A stretch of 64,000 nt of DNA. It comes from Clostridiales bacterium (lineage in GTDB: Bacteria; Bacillota; Clostridia; Saccharofermentanales; Saccharofermentanaceae). Made by a program: the position numbers and the translations under genes. The DNA lies in the NCBI GenBank assembly GCA_017615755.1, contig JAFZZM010000010.1, positions 1 to 64,000 on the forward strand, given 5' to 3'. The notes beneath the pieces were generated by a model. It was not told the DNA's origin. It searched no databases and was given only the letters and a program-made list of their open reading frames with translations. This document shows, one piece after another, positions 25,684 through 34,051 of the stretch; the first letter of the stretch is position 1, and each line of letters begins with the position of its first letter.

Positions 25684-27417
25684 ATGAATGCAAAATGGCG
25701 CAAATTCTTCTCCTACTACCGGCCCTACATGAAAGGGTTTATCGCGGATATGTTTTTTGCACTCATCGGTGCCGGAACGTCCCTCGTCATTCCTCTTATT
25801 ACCCGATACATTACCGGAACCGTACTGGAGTCCGGATTCTCCAATGCCTCGAAGACCATTCTGATCCTTTCATGCGTCATGCTCGGTCTTCTTGCCCTGG
25901 AATTCTGCTGCAACTACTTTATCGCCTATGTCGGTCACATGGTCGGCGCCAGAATGGAGTACGACCTTCGAAATGAACTTTTTACCCATTATCAGAAACT
26001 CTCCTTCCGTTTCTATGATAACCAGAAAGTCGGAAGCCTGATGTCCCGCGTCACAAACGACCTGTTCGAGATCACCGAGCTTTATCATCACGGACCGGAA
26101 GACCTTCTGATCTCCATCATCAAGCTCATCGGCTCTTTCATCATCCTTTGCGTGATCAACATCCGGCTGGCACTGGTTGCTTTTGTACCTGTTCCGTTCA
26201 TGGTCGTCTTTGCAACAATACTGAACCGCAAGATGAAGCGCACATTTAAGCGCAACCGTGAGAGGATCGCCGAGATCAACACACGTATGGAAGACAGTCT
26301 GTCCGGCATCCGTGTCGTCAAGTCCTTCGCTGGTGAAGATACCGAGATCCATAAGTTTACGGAAGGAAATAACCTTTTTCTGCAGAGCAAGAAGGACAAC
26401 TACCGTTACATGGCCATCTATCATGCCGTGCTCTGGTGCGTCACCGGTCTGATCTCCGTAGCCGTCATTGCCGTCGGCTCCATTATGATCGGCCACAATA
26501 CCCTGACTCTTCAGGATCTCATCGCCTTCCTTCTCTACGTAAACAACTACACCGAACCGATCCGAAAGCTCGTGAACTTTACCGAACAGTTCCAGAACGG
26601 CATGTCCGGTTTTGAGCGTTTCTATGAGATGATCTGCATCGAGCCCGATATCGAGGATGCCCCGGATGCCGTTGAACTGAAGCAAGTCAAGGGTGATATC
26701 GACTTTCAGGACGTCTCCTTCTCCTACGGGGATAATCCGACATCCGAATCACATGTTCTGTCTCACCTGGATCTGCATATCGATGCCGGCGAGTATGTCG
26801 CTCTGGTCGGTCATTCCGGTGTAGGTAAGACCACGATCTGCAGTCTTATCCCGCGTTTCTACGAACCGACGGAAGGAAAGATCCTGATCGACGGGACACC
26901 GATCACCTCGTATACACAGCGTTCCCTGAGAAGAAAAATCGGAATCGTACAGCAGGATGTTTATCTCTTTGCCGGCACGGTCCTCGAAAACATCCGTTAC
27001 GGTCGTCCGGATGCTACTCTCGAAGAAGTCGTGGAAGCTGCCAAGAAGGCCAATGCGCATGACTTCATCATGGAGCTCCCGAATGGTTATGACACTGATA
27101 TCGGCCAGCGTGGCGTCAAGCTTTCCGGCGGTCAGAAACAGCGTCTCTCCATCGCCCGTGTTTTCCTGAAAGATCCGCCGGTCCTGATCTTCGATGAAGC
27201 CACGTCTTCTCTGGACAACGAGAGCGAGAAAGTGATTCAGGAATCCATGGAAGAACTGGCCAAAGACCGCACCGCTCTTGTCATCGCCCACCGCTTGAGT
27301 ACGATACGCAATGCCGGTCGTATCCTGGTGCTTTCCGAAAACGGAATCGAAGAAAGCGGAAGCCACGAAGAACTCATGGCGAAAAACGGCGCTTACGCCA
27401 AACTTTACAAGACTTAA
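25684..27417 (+). CDS. ABC exporter (fused transmembrane and ATPase domains)
   Basis: A 577-residue half-transporter of the MsbA/LmrA type. Six TM segments occupy about 15-300. The ATPase domain has Walker A GHSGVGKTT near 380, Q-loop QQDVYLFAGTV, signature LSGGQKQRLSIARV and Walker B VLIFDEATSSLD, followed by the switch His in IAHRLST. It should work as a homodimer exporting a lipid, peptide or drug; the substrate is not readable. ATG 25684 follows GCGAGG. It appears monocistronic. Confidence 0.92.
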   Translation: MNAKWRKFFSYYRPYMKGFIADMFFALIGAGTSLVIPLITRYITGTVLESGFSNASKTILILSCVMLGLLALEFCCNYFIAYVGHMVGARMEYDLRNELFTHYQKLSFRFYDNQKVGSLMSRVTNDLFEITELYHHGPEDLLISIIKLIGSFIILCVINIRLALVAFVPVPFMVVFATILNRKMKRTFKRNRERIAEINTRMEDSLSGIRVVKSFAGEDTEIHKFTEGNNLFLQSKKDNYRYMAIYHAVLWCVTGLISVAVIAVGSIMIGHNTLTLQDLIAFLLYVNNYTEPIRKLVNFTEQFQNGMSGFERFYEMICIEPDIEDAPDAVELKQVKGDIDFQDVSFSYGDNPTSESHVLSHLDLHIDAGEYVALVGHSGVGKTTICSLIPRFYEPTEGKILIDGTPITSYTQRSLRRKIGIVQQDVYLFAGTVLENIRYGRPDATLEEVVEAAKKANAHDFIMELPNGYDTDIGQRGVKLSGGQKQRLSIARVFLKDPPVLIFDEATSSLDNESEKVIQESMEELAKDRTALVIAHRLSTIRNAGRILVLSENGIEESGSHEELMAKNGAYAKLYKT

Positions 27418-27509
27418 GCCTCTTTTCCCCGACTTTAGACGCTGTTTCTTCAGAGAAAGTGCTTTTGTCAAAAAAATCGAACATAAATACGACACTTTTC
27501 CTCAAATAG

Positions 27510-27541
27510 TTGTAGAAATGAAAATCGCTTTCCTATATAAT
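27510..27541 (+). promoter_or_regulatory. Possible promoter of the DUF4214-CAP gene
   Basis: TTGTAG (27510-27515) is followed after 18 bases by TATATA, which overlaps a TATAAT at 27536-27541. The gene starts 33 bases later. The spacing to the better -10 box is long (20). Confidence 0.4.
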
Positions 27542-27573
27542 TAAAACAGTAAAAACTTAGGGGATGACAATTT

Positions 27574-28866
27574 ATGAGGAGATTTACTTTTAAGCGCATT
27601 TTGCCGCTTATCTTTGTTTTCTGTATCGCTTTTTCCACTTTCGGTCCGACTTGTTTTGCTAATACTTCCGTGTCAAGCGAGACGGGTTATGAAACATCTG
27701 CAACGAAGATCGAAGAATTCGTTACACGCATGTACCGGATCACGTTGGGCAGAGAACCTGAAGAAGGCGGATTCAAATACTGGTGTCAGCAGGTTTCGGA
27801 AAGAAAGATCACCGCAGGCGGTCTTGCTTATCAGTTCATTTTCGGGCCTGAATTCCAGAATCGTATTGCTAAGGAAAAGATGACCAGCACACAGTATATC
27901 ACTTGCCACTATAACCTTTTCATGGGTCGTGAACCGGAAAAAGCCGGTCTGGATTTCTGGGTCGGTCATATGGGCGACAACTGGAACACCGATGCCAAGA
28001 AGAAGGAACTTTTCATTGGTTTCGTTAATTCCAAGGAATTCCGTAAGATCTGCCAGAGCTACGGTATGCTGCAGGGCTACTACGATCCGAACCATACACC
28101 TGACCAGAACACGAGCGTAGCTCTTTTTACCGATCGTCTGTATCAGATCATTCTCGGAAGAAACAGCGAAGCAGAAGGTCTCTTCTTCTGGACAGAGCAG
28201 CTTCTGAAGGGCAACATCGACGGCGCAACACTCGGTCTGCAGTTCGTTTTCAGCAAAGAATTCAAGAACCTCAAGCTCAGCAATGAGGAATTCCTTTCCC
28301 GACTCTACCGTGCTTTCATGGACAGAGAACCGGACGAAGCCGGAATGGCATACTGGCTCTCCCTTATCGAGGCCGGCGCTCCGCGTGAGGCGATCTTCAG
28401 CGGTTTTATCCATTCCCCTGAATTTACCAAGATCTGCAAGCAGTACGGCATCGGCAGAGGATCTCTGGATCTTCCTTCCACAGAAGTATATGACCGTATC
28501 GCAGCTGTGAACAAACTCCGTGCAGCAGAAGGCGGCAAGCCGCTCAAGACCACAGACATGATGCAGAAATGGGCAGATATCCGTGTTCAGGAAATCTCCG
28601 TCTACTTCTCTCACTACAGACAGGACGGTTCCAAGTACAGTCAGGTCGGCCGCAATCTCGGCATCGCATTCGGTGCAAGCGCAGAGAATATCGCAGCAGG
28701 TGCAGGCGGATGCATGGACACATTAGATCAGGTCATCAATGCCTGGATGAATTCCGAAGGTCATCGTCAGAACCTTCTCAATCCTCGTTATAACCGCGCC
28801 GCTATGGGACGCCTCGTCGCAGCAGACGGAACCGTCTACTGGACACTGGTCCTGGCAGAGTGCTGA
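27574..28866 (+). CDS. Secreted DUF4214-repeat protein with a C-terminal CAP domain
   Basis: A 430-residue protein. A clear signal peptide (about 1-29, ending PTCFA) is followed by four DUF4214 units (about 45-295), each with an FxxRxYxxxLGRxPExxG helix and a YW motif. The unit sequence GFIHSPEFTKICKQYGIGRGSL matches the ends of the other two DUF4214 proteins. Residues ~300-430 form a CAP/SCP domain: EVYDRIAAVNKLRAAEG, SHYRQDG, ENIAAGAGG, HRQNLLNPRYNRAAMG. Here the DUF4214 block is N-terminal, the reverse of the other two genes. It is probably wall- or surface-attached. CAP proteins may bind lipids or act on the wall; activity is unknown. A strong terminator follows. Confidence 0.88.
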   Translation: MRRFTFKRILPLIFVFCIAFSTFGPTCFANTSVSSETGYETSATKIEEFVTRMYRITLGREPEEGGFKYWCQQVSERKITAGGLAYQFIFGPEFQNRIAKEKMTSTQYITCHYNLFMGREPEKAGLDFWVGHMGDNWNTDAKKKELFIGFVNSKEFRKICQSYGMLQGYYDPNHTPDQNTSVALFTDRLYQIILGRNSEAEGLFFWTEQLLKGNIDGATLGLQFVFSKEFKNLKLSNEEFLSRLYRAFMDREPDEAGMAYWLSLIEAGAPREAIFSGFIHSPEFTKICKQYGIGRGSLDLPSTEVYDRIAAVNKLRAAEGGKPLKTTDMMQKWADIRVQEISVYFSHYRQDGSKYSQVGRNLGIAFGASAENIAAGAGGCMDTLDQVINAWMNSEGHRQNLLNPRYNRAAMGRLVAADGTVYWTLVLAEC

Positions 28867-28893
28867 TCTTATAAAGAAACTGAAGAATCAAGA

Positions 28894-28938
28894 AGAGGTC
28901 GTCTCTGAGTGAAAAATCACAAGAGACGACCTCTTTTC
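28894..28938 (+). terminator. Terminator after the DUF4214-CAP gene
   Basis: A perfect 13-bp stem (28894-28906 with 28922-28934) with a 15-base loop runs into a T-rich tail. It lies between convergent genes. Confidence 0.9.
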
Positions 28939-28963
28939 TTTACTGTCTTATCGATCTTATTTC

Positions 28964-29446
28964 TCAGTGATCGGCAATGATATCCGCAAACTGTCCGTTC
29001 ACCGCCTTACAAAGATCATCCGGCTTCAGATGGATCTGCGTTCCCAGCATTCCCCCGCTTACGATGATCGTATCAAAAAGCTGCGCGGTCTCATGTATAA
29101 CCGTCGGATATTTCTTCTTCATGCCGATGGATGTAACACCGCCACGGATATATCCGGTCACGGCCTGGATATCCTTCACGTGCAGCATCTCCAGAGACTT
29201 CTCCCCGACGACTCTCGCCGCCTTTTTCATGTCCACCTCTTCCGCGATCGGCAGAACGAACACGAAATAATTCTTCGACTTGCCCTGCATGACCAGCGTC
29301 TTAAAAGAAGACTCATAAGGCTGTCCCAGCATATCCGCGATATGCACGCCATCGATGAACTCATCGCACTCGTAATATACCGCTTCGTAAGGGATCTTCT
29401 CCTTATCCAGCATTCTCATTGCATTCGTCTTGTTCTCTTTCTTCAT
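28964..29446 (-). CDS. YbaK/EbsC-type aminoacyl-tRNA deacylase
   Basis: A 160-residue editing-domain protein. The start NAMRMLDKEKIPYEAVYYECDEFIDG and the later KNYFVFVLP and GYIRGGVTSIGMKKKYPTVIHE are typical of YbaK, which removes Cys from Cys-tRNA(Pro). The catalytic-site Lys within KAARVVGEKSLEM is present. It starts 30 bases past the end of the serine hydrolase gene and has its own AAGGAAGG site, so co-transcription is likely. Confidence 0.9.
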   Translation of the reverse strand: MKKENKTNAMRMLDKEKIPYEAVYYECDEFIDGVHIADMLGQPYESSFKTLVMQGKSKNYFVFVLPIAEEVDMKKAARVVGEKSLEMLHVKDIQAVTGYIRGGVTSIGMKKKYPTVIHETAQLFDTIIVSGGMLGTQIHLKPDDLCKAVNGQFADIIADH

Positions 29447-29476
29447 GAAAAGCCTTCCTTCCGCACTGCCTCATCA

Positions 29477-30832
29477 TTACTTCAGGCAGTTCTTCTGCAT
29501 GTACTCACTGATGTCTCCGCTCAACGGCTGCATCGGAACCGTTCCCAGCGTCTGTGTATTGGAAAGGATAATGATGATATCCTCTGTATCTCTGTCCACG
29601 AACACATCCGTGTTATATCCGAGTGTCATACCGGAATGCTCCAGGCAATGTCCTTCCACATAGAATCCGTATCCATAGCCAAAAGCACCGCCGTCGAAGA
29701 TCTTATCCCAGCTTTCTTTTGTGAGCAGCGCACCGTCCAGTACCGCATACTCCCACTTCAGAAGGCCCTCTGCCGTACCGGTCATGACGCCGACGGCATA
29801 GCTGATGGTCGGATCCTGAGACGGGAAATCGAAATCCCAGAAAAGGAGTGATGTTCTACCCTTGGTAGTAAGATGATCGATATCCGGATAGAGTTCCGTA
29901 AGATTCAGCGGCTCCAGGATATTCTTTCTGATGTACTCATCGTACTTCATACCGGTCAATCTCTCGATGATGATACCGAGGAAATAGTAATTGGTATTGC
30001 AGTACTTGAACTGTGTGCCCGGAGTAAACTCCAGATCAAAGTATGACATCTGCTCGATCATCCAGTCGCCGGTGATCGGCTTGGTCACCACAGACCGCAC
30101 GGTCTGTTCAAGTGCATCAAGCTTGGTAAAATCGATCTGCATCAGGTCCGACATGGAAATACCGAGAGTACCTGTCTCCAGGTAATCCGAGATACCGGAA
30201 GTCATGTTCAGGAGCTGATGGATCGTGATCTCTTTTGCGTGAGAGTACTCAGGAATATACTTGTCGAGAGTGTCTTCAGTAGAAATCTTACCCTGTTCGA
30301 CCAGCTGCATGATGGCTACCGCCGTAAACTGCTTCGTGATCGAACCCAGTTCATATACCTTGTCCATCGAATTCGGGATCCCCTGCTCGCGGTCAGCCAG
30401 TCCTGATTCCTTTGTCCAGATAATGTTTCTATTCTGGGAAACCAGAGCCACGCCATCGAACTTGATTGAATCGAAGTATTTCTCTGTCGCACCTTTATCA
30501 AAAGTACGGCTGGAAGCAGATGAGGATGCCGATGTGCTCTCCGCAGAAGTTTCTTCGCTCGAGCCTTCTGTGGTCTCCTCAGCGGTAGACTCAGATGTGG
30601 TCTCCTCCGTGGTAGTGGCTTCCGTAGTCGTTTCCTCTGTAGTTTCTTTAGTTGTTTCTTTCGTCGTTTCCTCTGAAGAAGACTCCTCAGTCGTTGATTC
30701 CACGGTTTCTTCAGCAGTCTCACTCTCCTTAGTCGTCCGTGTTGAGCGCGTCTCCTCTTCCTTCTTACTGCAGGACGCAGCAAGAATGCTGAGAGACAGG
30801 ATTCCTGCCAGGATCTTCACCGACTTTTTCAT
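29477..30832 (-). CDS. Lipoprotein serine hydrolase (class C beta-lactamase-like)
   Basis: A 451-residue protein. A lipoprotein signal peptide ends in lipobox LAASC (Cys about 21). A ~90-residue tether of almost only Ser, Thr and Glu follows, then a penicillin-binding/class C serine hydrolase domain (about 115-451). The SxxK catalytic motif is GSITKQF near residue 163, the Tyr motif is FKYCNTNYYFLG and the third motif is EHSGMTLG. Such enzymes are DD-peptidases, esterases or D-amino acid amidases; beta-lactamase activity is not implied. The tether should carry the domain away from the membrane. It is followed by the ybaK-like gene. Confidence 0.9.
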   Translation of the reverse strand: MKKSVKILAGILSLSILAASCSKKEEETRSTRTTKESETAEETVESTTEESSSEETTKETTKETTEETTTEATTTEETTSESTAEETTEGSSEETSAESTSASSSASSRTFDKGATEKYFDSIKFDGVALVSQNRNIIWTKESGLADREQGIPNSMDKVYELGSITKQFTAVAIMQLVEQGKISTEDTLDKYIPEYSHAKEITIHQLLNMTSGISDYLETGTLGISMSDLMQIDFTKLDALEQTVRSVVTKPITGDWMIEQMSYFDLEFTPGTQFKYCNTNYYFLGIIIERLTGMKYDEYIRKNILEPLNLTELYPDIDHLTTKGRTSLLFWDFDFPSQDPTISYAVGVMTGTAEGLLKWEYAVLDGALLTKESWDKIFDGGAFGYGYGFYVEGHCLEHSGMTLGYNTDVFVDRDTEDIIIILSNTQTLGTVPMQPLSGDISEYMQKNCLK

Positions 30833-30850
30833 AGCTCTTCTCCTTTATAC

Positions 30851-30873
30851 AAAAGGACCTCAGGCCGAGGTCC
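30851..30873 (-). terminator. Terminator of the zinc-ribbon protein gene
   Basis: GGACCTC (30855-30861) pairs with GAGGTCC (30867-30873), loop AGGCC. A TTTT follows on the minus strand. It isolates the gene at 30897 from the serine hydrolase gene. Confidence 0.8.
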
Positions 30874-30896
30874 CTATTTGTCTTTTACGTCTGTTC

Positions 30897-31334
30897 TTAT
30901 GCATCCACTTCTTCGATCTTCTTGTAGAAACGGTTCTTCTTCAGTGCCTTATAGTCACTCTTTTTCATACCGGTACTGATCGGGAAGCTCTCACCGGAAT
31001 TCTTATCATCCAGGTACAGATCGTAGGTCTTCTCCGCAACGTGATGTACTCCACGCGGAACAAGATTGGTCGTGACCGGAGTATTCTCCTTTACGATACG
31101 CTTTGCTTCTTTCTTGCCTTCCTTGATGCACTTGTCACCATTGAAGCAAACCGGACAGAAATGATAATAATCCGCACCAAGCGGGATCAACGGAATGAAG
31201 TCAATATGTCCCCACTTATTGAACTTTACATATGTCTCCTGATACGCCTTGTGGCAGAAGGAACACTCCTTCACGTCCCCCTTCGGACCGTATACTTTCT
31301 TAAAAGACTTTACACCATAGTAAACAACACCCAT
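30897..31334 (-). CDS. Zinc-ribbon protein of unknown function
   Basis: A 145-residue protein. Paired cysteines CSFC (about 24-27) and CPVC (about 60-63) suggest a zinc ribbon with an inserted 30-residue segment containing HIDFIPLIPLGADYYHF. That hydrophobic patch resembles the hydrophobic loop of zinc-ribbon YvlB/DUF-type proteins but I cannot name the family. The C-terminal half is basic (KKSDYKALKKNRFYKKIEE). AAGGAG precedes the ATG. It stands alone between a terminator and a divergent gene. Confidence 0.7.
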   Translation of the reverse strand: MGVVYYGVKSFKKVYGPKGDVKECSFCHKAYQETYVKFNKWGHIDFIPLIPLGADYYHFCPVCFNGDKCIKEGKKEAKRIVKENTPVTTNLVPRGVHHVAEKTYDLYLDDKNSGESFPISTGMKKSDYKALKKNRFYKKIEEVDA

Positions 31335-31376
31335 AATTTCACTCCTTCGAAAATACTACCCTTCAAAATCACTAGT

Positions 31377-31407
31377 GTTCCCGAGCGAGCTTTTTCCTCG
31401 CCCGAAC
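31377..31407. other. Imperfect inverted repeat between divergent genes
   Basis: GTTC...GCGAG (31377-31389) pairs with CTCGC...GAAC (31397-31407) with a CCGA/CC internal loop. It lies in the 223-base gap between divergent genes. It may be an operator or an mRNA leader of one of them. Apart from a TATAAT at 31523-31528 the rest of this gap shows nothing. Confidence 0.3.
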
Positions 31408-31557
31408 GTGTTTATTCTCGCATATATATATGAAAAAAACAACGCATTCCGGGTACATTCTCCAACATGCATAAAGTCACAATTCTTTTTCCTTGCGCAA
31501 GGGATATATTTTGAAAGAATGATATAATGGAATCAGTAATCGAAGGAGGTCTTTTTC

Positions 31558-32508
31558 ATGCCGATCATTACCATTTCGCGTCAGATGGGCAGTCTTGGTG
31601 ACGAAGTCGCAAATGCCCTTTCCAGTAAGCTCGGCTGGGAATTGATCACTAGAGACCTTCTAATGGAAAGATTCTTTCCTGACAGTAATCCGGAACAGAG
31701 ACGAAGCCTGGCCGAAAGTGCCAAGTTCTACCTTTCCGAGTACAAAGACGGCAAGACATTCCGCGAAGTGCTGGAGTCCTCCCTTCTGGAGCTTGCAAGA
31801 AACCAGTCGGCGATCCTTCTCGGCTTCGGTTCCCAGTTATTCTTCGCCGACCATGATAGTGCGATCAATGTTCGCATCGTTGCGCCGAATGATGTCCGTC
31901 TCAGCCGTATCCAGCGCCAGTTTCATATGACCGAAGAAGCTGCGCGTGCACTTCTGGAATCGACTGACAGAAAACACAAGCGTTTCGTATCCCATGTTTT
32001 TTCTGCCGATTCTTCGGATGTGTCGCTTTATCACCTTGTTCTCAATACCGCTTACCTTTCCGTTGACGAATGCGTGGCGGCTATTCTCGCGGTCAACAGC
32101 GAACACTCCTTACGCGTCCGCATCAAGGACGAGACAAAGAAGGAAGGCGCTTACGATCACCAGAAAGATCTTCCCGTATTCAAGAATCCCTCGGAAGCGG
32201 AGTTTGCCCGCATCCTGGACATGTACCATATCGATTGGAAATACGAACCGAAGACCTTCCCTGTCGAGTGGGACAGCGAAGGTAACGTGACTCTGGCCTT
32301 CAGTCCGGATTTTTATCTGACACGTTTCGATACCTATCTGGAACTGACGACCATGGATCAGAAATATGTAACGAAGAAAAACAAAAAACTGAAAAAAGTG
32401 CGGGAGCTCTACCCCGGCACCCACATCAAGATCGTCTACAAGAAAGACTTTCTGGAACTGGTGGAGCGATTAAAGAGTTTCGATGCCCCGCCGCCAGGCG
32501 AAGAATAA
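31558..32508 (+). CDS. Cytidylate-kinase-like domain fused to a PD-(D/E)XK-like domain
   Basis: A 316-residue fusion. Residues 1-185 match the cytidylate-kinase-like P-loop family (ITISRQMGSLGDEVANALSSKLGWE, with its variant P-loop). The central part holds basic residues expected for a kinase lid. Residues ~215-316 resemble a restriction-endonuclease-like core: SEAEFARILDMYHIDWKYEP, then SPDFYL, then YLELTTM and basic KKNKKLKKVRELYPG. The usual catalytic E-x-K is replaced by ELT, so nuclease activity is doubtful. I have seen the same domain beside hpt genes in other phyla. It lies 18 bases before hpt and has AAGGAGGT. Function unproven. Confidence 0.75.
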   Translation: MPIITISRQMGSLGDEVANALSSKLGWELITRDLLMERFFPDSNPEQRRSLAESAKFYLSEYKDGKTFREVLESSLLELARNQSAILLGFGSQLFFADHDSAINVRIVAPNDVRLSRIQRQFHMTEEAARALLESTDRKHKRFVSHVFSADSSDVSLYHLVLNTAYLSVDECVAAILAVNSEHSLRVRIKDETKKEGAYDHQKDLPVFKNPSEAEFARILDMYHIDWKYEPKTFPVEWDSEGNVTLAFSPDFYLTRFDTYLELTTMDQKYVTKKNKKLKKVRELYPGTHIKIVYKKDFLELVERLKSFDAPPPGEE

Positions 32509-32526
32509 TCAGAAGGAAGGCCGATT

Positions 32527-33057
32527 ATGGAACAGATCAGTTACAAGAAGGTCCTTTTTACCAAAGAACAATTGCAGGCAAGGACCGCTGAATTAGGAAA
32601 GACCATTACCGAAGACTACCGTGGTGAAGACCTTGTTCTTCTCGGCGTGCTGAAAGGTTCCCTTTTCTTCTTTACCGATCTTACCCGCGCTATCGATCTT
32701 CCGATCGAAATGGACATGCTGGCAGTCGGAAACATCCCGGACACCACCTCGACCACAGGTATCGTGCGTATCACGAAAGATGTGGATATTAACATAACAG
32801 GCAAGCACGTCATCGTTGTGGAGGACATCATCCGCACAGGCCTGACTACCGCCTACCTTCTCCAGACTCTGGAAGCAAGAAAACCTGCGTCCCTGGAAGT
32901 GTGTACGCTTCTTTATAATCCGGAAAGGCAGTTGATCGATCTTCCTGTCAAGTATTACGGCTTTGAGATCGACAAGAGCTGGCTGATCGGCTACGGAATG
33001 GACGCCGCGGAAAAAGGCAGGAATCTTCCCTTCATCGCCGAACTTGAACACAAGTGA
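32527..33057 (+). CDS. hpt: Hypoxanthine phosphoribosyltransferase-like protein, divergent active site
   Basis: A 176-residue type I phosphoribosyltransferase of the Hpt family (EDLVLLGVLKGSLFFFTDL, GIVRITKDVD, YGFEIDKSWLIGYGMDAAEKGRNLPFI). Hpt makes IMP or GMP from hypoxanthine or guanine and PRPP. The PRPP loop reads VVEDIIRTGLTT: the first Glu-Asp pair is kept, but the Asp usual in EDIxDTG, thought to act on the base N7, is Arg. The flexible loop that usually starts with Ser-Tyr reads GNIPDTT. So substrate or activity may differ. It is probably co-transcribed with the kinase-like/nuclease-fold gene 18 bases upstream. Confidence 0.85.
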   Translation: MEQISYKKVLFTKEQLQARTAELGKTITEDYRGEDLVLLGVLKGSLFFFTDLTRAIDLPIEMDMLAVGNIPDTTSTTGIVRITKDVDINITGKHVIVVEDIIRTGLTTAYLLQTLEARKPASLEVCTLLYNPERQLIDLPVKYYGFEIDKSWLIGYGMDAAEKGRNLPFIAELEHK

Positions 33058-33076
33058 TTGCATAAGGACAAAACAA

Positions 33077-33107
33077 AAGGTGGTTTCTCATCGAAACCAC
33101 CTTTTTT
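33077..33107 (+). terminator. Terminator after hpt
   Basis: An 11-bp perfect stem (33077-33087 with 33093-33103, loop TCATC) runs into TTTTTT. On the minus strand it also has a TTTT tail and could back up termination of the non-coding RNA arriving from the right. Confidence 0.92.
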
Positions 33108-33126
33108 AACCCTGAGGACAAATAAA

Positions 33127-33716
33127 AGCTCCAGCGAACCAATTCACTTCCAATTCCTACGGCCACCCTTTATTATCTGCGAACCTTCAAGATCCTGCTC
33201 AACCCGTCTTCGTGGAATTACTCAACACATGAAGCTGTGCCTTTCCAACCAACCCGAACCCGAAATGTTGTCGTCACCGAAACCACCTTTTCCATCACCT
33301 CTGCTGCACCTGCCGTTACTGATCGCCCCATGCCATCAATCCGGACTTCGATCCAGTTTTTGCAACTTACTAAGTTATGGTCCGTTTCCTACCATCTCTC
33401 GTAATTCCGATTCCCCGTTTCCTGATTCTCATCACTCTCCGGATCATCTAAATCAAGGTTCCAGCCTGACCCGCGACTTGTGTCCGCCCTCGCGTACCGT
33501 CAATCGCTGTCCGCTTTCCACTGCTCTCTACTATGGCTCTAACGGTTCCGGTTTCCGATGTCCCTATCCGATCTCACGGGATCGTCTTAAAAACTCATCT
33601 ACCATCGTTTCCTGACCACTCTCTGGTCTTTCTGTTTTTTTCAACCTCGCCTTGTGTATCTAACCAGTGGCGGTTCTCCGTTTGGGATATGGTGTTAACT
33701 CGTATTCCCTGGAGCT
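33127..33716 (-). ncRNA. Putative large structured non-coding RNA (~590 nt)
   Basis: No convincing gene fills the ~950 bases between hpt and 34052. On the minus strand a near-consensus promoter (33723-33750) would start a transcript at about 33716. The first bases, AGCTCCAG, are the reverse complement of the last, CTGGAGCT (33127-33134 on the plus strand), which is followed by TTTATTT. The whole molecule is thus closed by an 8-bp end-to-end stem and terminates in a U-rich tail. Inside are local hairpins (GACCA-GAGAG-TGGTC; CGG-AAA-CCG; AACTT-AGT-AAGTT), repeated GGAAAC segments like GNRA-type loops, and a long-range GAACCTT/AAGGTTC pair. Size and architecture resemble ROOL, GOLLD or OLE RNAs. 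ROOL is the best guess by length and likely host, but no OLE partner gene is seen and class is unassigned. Confidence 0.8.
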
Positions 33717-33722
33717 AATTTA

Positions 33723-33750
33723 AGTATAGCACGCAATTCCTTCATGTCAA
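33723..33750 (-). promoter_or_regulatory. Promoter of the large non-coding RNA
   Basis: On the minus strand a perfect TTGACA (33745-33750) is followed after 16 bases by TATACT (33723-33728). The -10 box ends seven bases before AGCTCCAG, the 5' arm of the RNA's terminal stem. The nearby tRNA promoter has the same two boxes. Confidence 0.8.
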
Positions 33751-33994
33751 CACCTTCACTACGAAATGCGCAAACTTTTTTCTTTCGTTGTGCATCATGC
33801 ACAAAACGATACGAGATACACCGTCAACTTGATCGGCATCATCCGTAAGCACTGTCCTGCCTTGATTTGCGGATCCTAATCTTTTGGAAGCGTTACGATC
33901 CGGGCCGGTGCTTTTGACGCAGCACGACTCGAAAAGTCCGAATATTATTTACTTTTTGGTCATATTTGGCCGTTCAAACTGACAAATATGTCAC

Positions 33995-34022
33995 TTGGCA
34001 TATATCAAAAATTTGATACAAT
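33995..34022 (+). promoter_or_regulatory. Predicted promoter of the 34052-37164 operon
   Basis: TTGGCA (33995-34000) is followed after 16 bases by TACAAT (34017-34022), about 30 bases before the first start. The stretch 33751-33994 before it holds no gene I can see. Confidence 0.55.
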
Positions 34023-34051
34023 ATGGACAGCTCACTAATGTGGAGGGGTAT

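Noticed and set aside
33058..33615. A 185-codon Ser/Pro-rich plus-strand ORF after hpt
   Set aside because: It begins at a TTG inside the hpt stop, reads through the hpt terminator and is the complement of the structured RNA. Its composition is low complexity with no domain. It is best read as a shadow.
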